64,000 nt of DNA from Aphrophora alni. Lineage: Eukaryota > Arthropoda > Insecta > Hemiptera > Aphrophoridae. The translations under genes and the position numbers were made by a program. Under the pieces are notes generated by a model, which made no database searches, was not told the DNA's origin, and worked only from the letters and a program-made list of their open reading frames with translations. The DNA is taken from positions 8,028,724-8,092,723 of the forward strand of contig OY740776.1 of assembly GCA_963513935.1 (NCBI GenBank). Reading direction: 5' to 3'. Below, piece after piece: positions 58,478-64,000 of this stretch. The stretch's first letter is position 1; each line of letters begins with the position of its first letter.

Positions 58478-60015
58478 TTAAAGCAGAAACTTATACTTCA
58501 TTGGGTTTAGAAAATTTATAACTAATTTCGGATATTTTAATAAATTAAACTACTTCCTTTCTAACTTTACAAATGGTGGAGCAGGGAAGAGAAATAGAGA
58601 AGATATTGTAGAAGAGACTTTATCAGAGAGCTTCTTTGTAAACAATGTTTTAAGTTTCACCATTATGTGCCACCAGGTGATAGAACTCTAAGGTGACTAT
58701 ATAAGAAGCGTGGGCAGATCAATGCCTACTATCTTGGTTTTCGCTTGATTTTTTCCTCTGGTGAAAAAACCTCTGTAATTATCACGTTAAAAAAAAGAAG
58801 AAGAAGAAGAATTATAATACATGTTTGATAGGGTACGTTGATTATATGCGTATATATTTTTAAACACTTCTAAAAATCATAAATACTTTTGTATAAAGCA
58901 TTAAATAACATTTTGAACAATCATATCGTTGAATAAATCAATTGTAATTAGGAATTACCAATACATTTTTAATCAAATTTGACACATGCACACTGATTTT
59001 CTGTTGTGCATTGATTTTCATATGATTACTTTTTATCACAGCTACCACCATAAAGGCTGCTTCCCACCTATATAACATCACAAATGGAATGAAAATTTGC
59101 TGAAATTTACCATTTAGCAATATATATCTATATTTTTTAATATTTAGAAGTCAGTTGCTGCATGTTATACTGCCAATTTTACCTTCAGTGTATATCAGGA
59201 GACAACTCAATAACTTATTTTTATACAGAAGATTTAGTTATTTAACTATAACCCTAAACGATTCTTGAATTCTTGCAAACTTATGTATTTTAGCTTTAAG
59301 TATATTTTAAACAGTTAATAATCTGTGATAGAGGTGTATCAGAGGTGGGCTTTAGAAGCATTGCCTCCCCTAGGCAATATGTTTTCACCCTCACATCTAA
59401 TCCTCTTTCTGAAATGCTAGAAGATGGATAATATATTTTTACTTCTATTTTCAATATATATAATATTGCATGAGCGCCTTTTTATCAGTAAAAAATATGT
59501 TACAAGTTCAGATGTTTTCTGAACAATTCTGAATTTTTCTTTAATTACAAATTTGGTTTGTTAATAAAGGTTTTTAGCTATTAATCACTATTTTTTTATA
59601 TCAGGCCTATTCTAGTGTTTTGAAGAAAATTTTATCAAGATAAAAATATTAGTTAAGGAAGAAATAAAAAAGGGTCTTGTAACTTAATTATGTAAATAAT
59701 ATGTTATTGTAGAAAGGATTCTTGGAATAAATAATTTAATCTAAAGTATTGAAATTGGAGGCTAAGTTAAACAAATCTGTTATAAACATTTTGAATTATA
59801 TTATAATTAATTGATCTAATTATAAAATTGTTTAAAAACTTTTAGTTGTATATCAACTCAAGTTGTTTAATAATAAAAAGTAAGAAATACTGTGTGGTTT
59901 TACATAAGCTTGCGTCTTACTTTGGTTGTTGCAAATTCAAAAAATAACTTTTTTATAGTTAATTTTATTACTATTTCAGACTTGCCAGTTTTCCATATTT
60001 ATGATGGAGACTCCG
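58100..60015. other. Unassigned AT-rich sequence
   Basis: Contains a run of about 33 T at 58444-58476, a TATATAAG box at 58698 and a GAA microsatellite at 58796-58812. No gene or known element was recognised. Confidence 0.4.
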
Positions 60016-60410
60016 TACAGTGAAACTTCCTGTAATAGACACTTGTAATTAGCGAACACTTCTAATAAATGGACATTTTTGTATTCTCCGACCGGGATCA
60101 TATTTTTTTCTGGCCTTTGTAGTGTTTCTAAATAACGGACTTTCACAAAAACTGACACGGACATGATAATAAAATAATAAATAATAAATAATGGACAGCG
60201 GAGCATAAAATATCACCCTTTCCTAGGAAAGTTATAGATGTCTCAAAACAAATATTGCAATGTAAGTTCGGTAATTACCAGAAGTTGATATCCTGGAAAC
60301 TAGGTTTGCTTTCATTGTGTCGGTGTTCTTTAAGAATTGAGTTTCAATAAGTTCCTGTGAGATATAGTTGTGTATTGTGATGTCTCTCAAATAAAAATGT
60401 TTAACTTTAA
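60016..60410 (+). repeat. 5' end of a Tigger-like element, same family as 13780-15290
   Basis: Begins TACAGTGAAACTTCCTGTAA and runs through GGCCTTTGTAGTGTTTCTAA and CTGACACGGACA to TGTGATGTCTCTCAAA. These blocks appear in the reverse complement of 14888-15290. Only the end and leader are kept; no transposase frame follows. Confidence 0.6.
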
Positions 60411-60929
60411 ACCTTACATAGTTTGATTTACTCCCTTTTTTACATTTGCATTTTCATAATTTGCCTATTTGTTTATTCAGTACTGTAGTACAAATATTAT
60501 TACTTTAGTAATAAAGAATATTATTTAATTAACAAATTTGTGTTTTATTGTATATTTTTGCGAGATTAAAACCATTATGTCTGTTATATTATAAAAACTT
60601 TGATAATACAGTAGACAGATGTGAAACAATACCAATGTTTAATTTATTTCACTTTTATCGACCGTATATGATAAGGGAATACTTATAAGTTTGTGAATCA
60701 TGCTATGGAAAGCAGCATGTTTATGACTAATGGAATGGTTAGAATATGCTGGAATAACAACATCTGTATATGTAAGTGAACACTATTTTTATGTTTGAGT
60801 TAAGGTAGCAAGCAGAGAAGACCTGTTCTGTATCTTGCTCTCTTATGCTTATTTGAGTTGTGATTAGTAGAAAGTATATTTGGCAATTACACATGAAGTG
60901 GTGTGTTTAGTTTAGTTTATTCTTTTGAA

Positions 60930-61415
60930 TTTGAAGGATTTTTATTTTTACAGTCTGATTGGTTTTTGGTGGAGTAAAATTTTGTCAACACCTGTTCTGT
61001 TAATTTCCTTATTTTTCCCCCTCAGAAAATGAATTCCTGTTGCATTTGTCTTAAAAACATAGCATCTAGGGCTGTCAAAGTGATCTGTAATTCTTAGATC
61101 AAGAAGGCAAGGTACACAAATGAAATCCCCCGCATTACTTAACCTCACAAAAACATGATCCAAACAAGTAGAGGAAATATTTGTAACCCTAGTAGATTTA
61201 TTTATTTCTGATTTGAAACCATATTTACTCATCAAGGAAAGATAATCATCTAGTGTTTGTGAAGAAGCAAGTAAATAATGTTGATATCCCCTGTTAAGAT
61301 AATTTTCCCTTACCCATAGATATCAGTAACTCTTCTAATTCAGATAAAAATAACTTTACTGGAACTTGTTGCAGCCTGTAAATTCCTACAACATTATAAC
61401 AGTTATATTTTGATT
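60930..61415 (-). pseudogene. LINE endonuclease fragment
   Basis: On the minus strand: NCYNVVGIYRLQQVPVKLFL, SELEELLISMGKGK, then a GDIN-like box, DDYLSLMSKYGFKSEINKST and SSTCLDHVFVRL ending DLRITDHF. This is the C-terminal half of an apurinic-type endonuclease of jockey/CR1-type LINEs (GDxN, T-LDH, TDH motifs). A few frameshifts; truncated at both ends. Confidence 0.7.
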
Positions 61416-61490
61416 GGTGTAGCTCGTGTATCACTGAATAGGACGACCTTGTCGTTGAAACACGTCTGATACTTAGGCATATTTTTTGTG
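61415..61490 (+). ncRNA. Hammerhead-like Penelope end, copy 3
   Basis: CACTGAATAGGACGACCTTG then TCGTTGAAACACGT: a CTGA box, stem II GACGAC/GTCGTT and GAAAC. Flanks (GTGTAGCTCGTGTATCACTGA, TTTTTTGTGAGAATTGTGTT) match the palindromic pair at 23202-23431. Confidence 0.4.
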
Positions 61491-61599
61491 AGAATTGTGT
61501 TCTGTTTGTTTGTTATCCTGGGTAAGGTTAATGTTTAAAAAATTTAAATCTGAACATTCCTTTCAGTTATTTAAAGAAGCAAAATTTTTGCCCTTCCAT

Positions 61600-61850
61600 T
61601 CTTTATATGTATTTGAAGTTTTAAGTATGTTTTTATTAGGAGCGGGAACAATAAGGTGCAACATATAGATGTTAAACCTATTCTGAGATCTAAATGTAAT
61701 CATAGGATACCACTACCTCGTAAAACAGCGTATAGAGGAGCATTCTATCTCTATGCTGCTCCAAAGTTTTTTTATATGATACCACATAAAATCAGGGAAA
61801 TGAAATCTTTAAAAATGTTTTTAAAGCTGTTGAAGAGATTTTATTTATAG
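61600..61850 (+). pseudogene. LINE C-terminal fragment
   Basis: SKCNHRIPLPRKTAYRGAFY, LYAAPKFFYMIPHKIREMKS and KMFLKLLKRFYL-stop resemble the last ~60 residues of jockey/CR1-type LINE proteins. It is opposite in strand to the endonuclease fragment next to it. Confidence 0.55.
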
Positions 61851-62276
61851 ATAAATTAAATAATTGGTTTTAGCATATGTATATTGTGATTTGTGTGTGA
61901 ATGTAGTAGATGAAGTTTAGTTTATTGTGTCTCTTGTGGCTTACAAAGTTATAATCTTTTACTAGCCTGTTGTTTTGCTTTTTGTTGCTTCAGACTGTGA
62001 AGTTAATTTATGTATGATAATTTTTTTGATGTTGTTTTATTTGTGTGATAACTAATCACAATTACTTCTAAAAATATTTGTTTTTAGTATAAGGATATCT
62101 TCAATTTCTGCTTGTTAAATATTTTCTATTATGATGGAGAGTCCAATATAGGCTTTTCCTTAGGACCTCCTACATTTCTTGTGCAATTTTGTTTGTATCA
62201 GTTTTAAAAAAATTTCTTTTCTTTTAAATAAGCTATTTAGAGTATTGTATTATATTTTTATTTGCTGTGGTATGTT

Positions 62277-62471
62277 TTATTTTGAATCTTGCACATGAGA
62301 AATAAAATAAACTATTGTTATTATTTTGATATTTAAATCAAAATAATTTATGTTATTTCCTTCCCCAATTTCCATATTGAATTGAATTCGTTTATGGACA
62401 GAATTAATGAATTTACAGAAATTTTCTAAGTGTCTCGTAGTACCGTTAATGAATTGAATACTATCAAACAA
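62277..62471 (-). pseudogene. Penelope-like RT fragment
   Basis: GTTRHLENFCKFINSVHKRI then QFNMEIGEGNNINYFDLNI matches the block FTMEIE-NNSINFLDL of Penelope-like RTs, also seen at 4417-4872. Short and isolated. Confidence 0.6.
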
Positions 62472-62739
62472 ATTGTAGTCAATAACATGTATTGTGTCAA
62501 ATTAGTAGATAATATTTGAAATTAAAAATTTAAACGTAAAATGTGATTATACAATTCTAATTACAATAAAAAAGAAAACATCAACTATTGTAGAGTTAAT
62601 TTCATTGGTAACATTAGTTATATAGTTGGAAATTTTAATATCTAATAGATATTATCTTTATAAACCTGCATTTTATTGCTCTAGAAATACAGAAAAACTA
62701 GTTGTTAACAATAATGATAAGAGAGATAGCTTAGAAAAT

Positions 62740-63070
62740 AGTGGCGTATATAAGATTTCTTGTAGTGTTTGGAATAGTGAATACATTAAGTCAATTTGGT
62801 AGATCAGTTAAGAATAGAATTAAAGAACATATTGTGCAAAGTTGGAAATATGGCAAATCTAATTCAAATTTTGCAAATTATTCATTATACAAGACAATCA
62901 TAATTTTGATCCAAAGTCAAATACTAAACTTCTCCACATGGAACAAAAAAGTAGAAAACTCAATAACTCGGAATGTTTGGAAATCAATAGATCTATTTTT
63001 AAAAGCCATACTTCCAACCTAAATGAACAATTATATCTTAACTCATTACCCCTATTGAAGCCTATTATGT
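62740..63070 (+). pseudogene. Penelope-like GIY-YIG endonuclease fragment
   Basis: SGVYKISCSV (GIY box as GVY), then after a frameshift FGRSVKNRIKEHIVQSW with the conserved Arg and Glu-His, and NHNFDPKSNTKLLHMEQKS then ECLEINRS. This is the C-terminal endonuclease of Penelope-like elements. It points the opposite way from the RT fragment at 62277-62471, so the two are from different copies or an inverted one. Confidence 0.6.
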
Positions 63071-64000
63071 AACCTTTGTTTTATAACCCCCCCCCCCACC
63101 TCTCCATCCCACAGGTCAGAACATTATCCTTTCTGTCATAAATACTATCATTGCTCAACCTTTCCTACTTTACCCTTTCCTTTCTTTTCCAATTTTGGTT
63201 ATTTAGACTTGTTTTGTTTTCAATTTAGTAGCTTGAAATTTATTAACGGCAAAACATAGTCGCTCAATAAAGCTCTATTGTGGAAGCAAATAATTGTTTT
63301 CCATTAATATGGAATTCCATCAATCACCGACTGTTGTCACATTAAATTAAATCAGAAACTGCATAAAGATATCCATCTTAAACATATGTATATATTATAA
63401 ACATACAAAACAAATAACAATTTTTTTTTTTAATCGTGGAGTGGTGGATTCAGATAATAAGATGTAGTGCAAACAAAATATGAATCAAGTTATTTGATTT
63501 TAAAATCAAACAATACCATCAATACAGAAGATTCCAACGCACAACTTGTTTATAATTGTTGGGTTATGCACAATATTTATCAACAGAAGTCTAATATGCA
63601 AATATTAAGTTGTCAGAAAATAAAGAAAAAGACTACAGTATTTGGCTACTTTATAATTAGTATTTGTTATAAACAGTACTTGGCCAGATAAACAACCATT
63701 GACTTAGAAGTACCCCTCCACCTTTTGTATCTTGTATCTCTCCATACAGTACAAGCGAGTAATCTAATGATATGTTTAATTATTGTAATGAGCCGGTTCA
63801 TTGGTTCTACTGTATTTTTATGTGTTGGTTAGTTCAATTGATTCTTGAATGGATGGAACCATTTTTATTAAATTTAATATTCATTTTAAATACGATTTTA
63901 TCAGTTAACAAATTTTCTCATGAAAATCGGAAATTGAATTTGTAGTTTTGATAATAAATATCTGTATCAAATGTTTATTCTACATTTTTACTCAAATAAA
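63070..64000. other. Unassigned sequence to the window end
   Basis: A C-run at 63088-63097 follows the Penelope fragment. No gene, repeat or exon was recognised to the end; the 74-codon frame at 63467-63691 has no domain. Confidence 0.35.

Overview
This is AT-rich eukaryotic nuclear DNA with no prokaryotic operons. Spliced exons, phased GT-AG introns, and piggyBac, mariner, Tigger, hAT, Crypton, BEL/Pao, Penelope-like and jockey/CR1/I-type elements all point to an arthropod, most likely an insect. The exact taxon cannot be fixed from this window.

The host content is a C2H2 zinc-finger gene whose coding exons can be followed across about 38 kb of the plus strand: 12108-12178, 21959-22016, 27949-28062, 31590-31617 and 49285-50126. 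All junction phases agree. The spliced N-terminus is short, acidic and rich in psi-K-x-E motifs; the last exon is an 84-bp-per-finger array. A 14-bp deletion in the array shifts the frame, and more finger-coding sequence continues in the new frame to 50475, with decayed fingers to about 50790. A paralogous gene starts on the minus strand (exons at 3852-3926 and 213-270) and runs off the left edge. The two genes are head to head, and part of the DNA between them is an inverted duplication (about 3745-4110 and 6840-7160 against 11690-12370).

Almost everything else is transposons sitting in the introns and between the genes. Two look intact: a 3,736-bp element at 7436-11171 with perfect 30-bp terminal inverted repeats and a 708-747 aa protein resembling the DUF7869-type family, with a DDE/D-like pattern; and a 2,205-bp Tigger/pogo element at 19490-21694 with a 535-aa transposase and a TA duplication.

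Region by region: 0-2 kb mariner relic and a TATA-bearing minisatellite; 2-7 kb repeats and a Penelope fragment; 7.4-11.2 kb the intact element; 12-19 kb intron 1 with Tigger and LINE relics and repeat families; 19.5-21.7 kb intact Tigger; 22-28 kb mariner relic, Penelope palindrome and piggyBac-related sequence; 28-32 kb second mariner relic and tandem ribozyme-like motifs; 32.3-42.2 kb a LINE interrupted first by a gypsy-like LTR remnant (TSD GTGT) and then by a degenerate BEL/Pao element (TSD CAGTC), followed by another LINE copy; 42.9-47.3 kb a broken hAT with a CR1/jockey LINE inside it; 49-51 kb the zinc-finger exon; 51-56 kb a piggyBac inserted at a TTAA inside a mariner transposase gene; 57-58 kb a Crypton-type tyrosine recombinase relic; 60-63 kb further Tigger, LINE and Penelope fragments.

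No tRNA gene, intact rRNA gene or CRISPR array was recognised.
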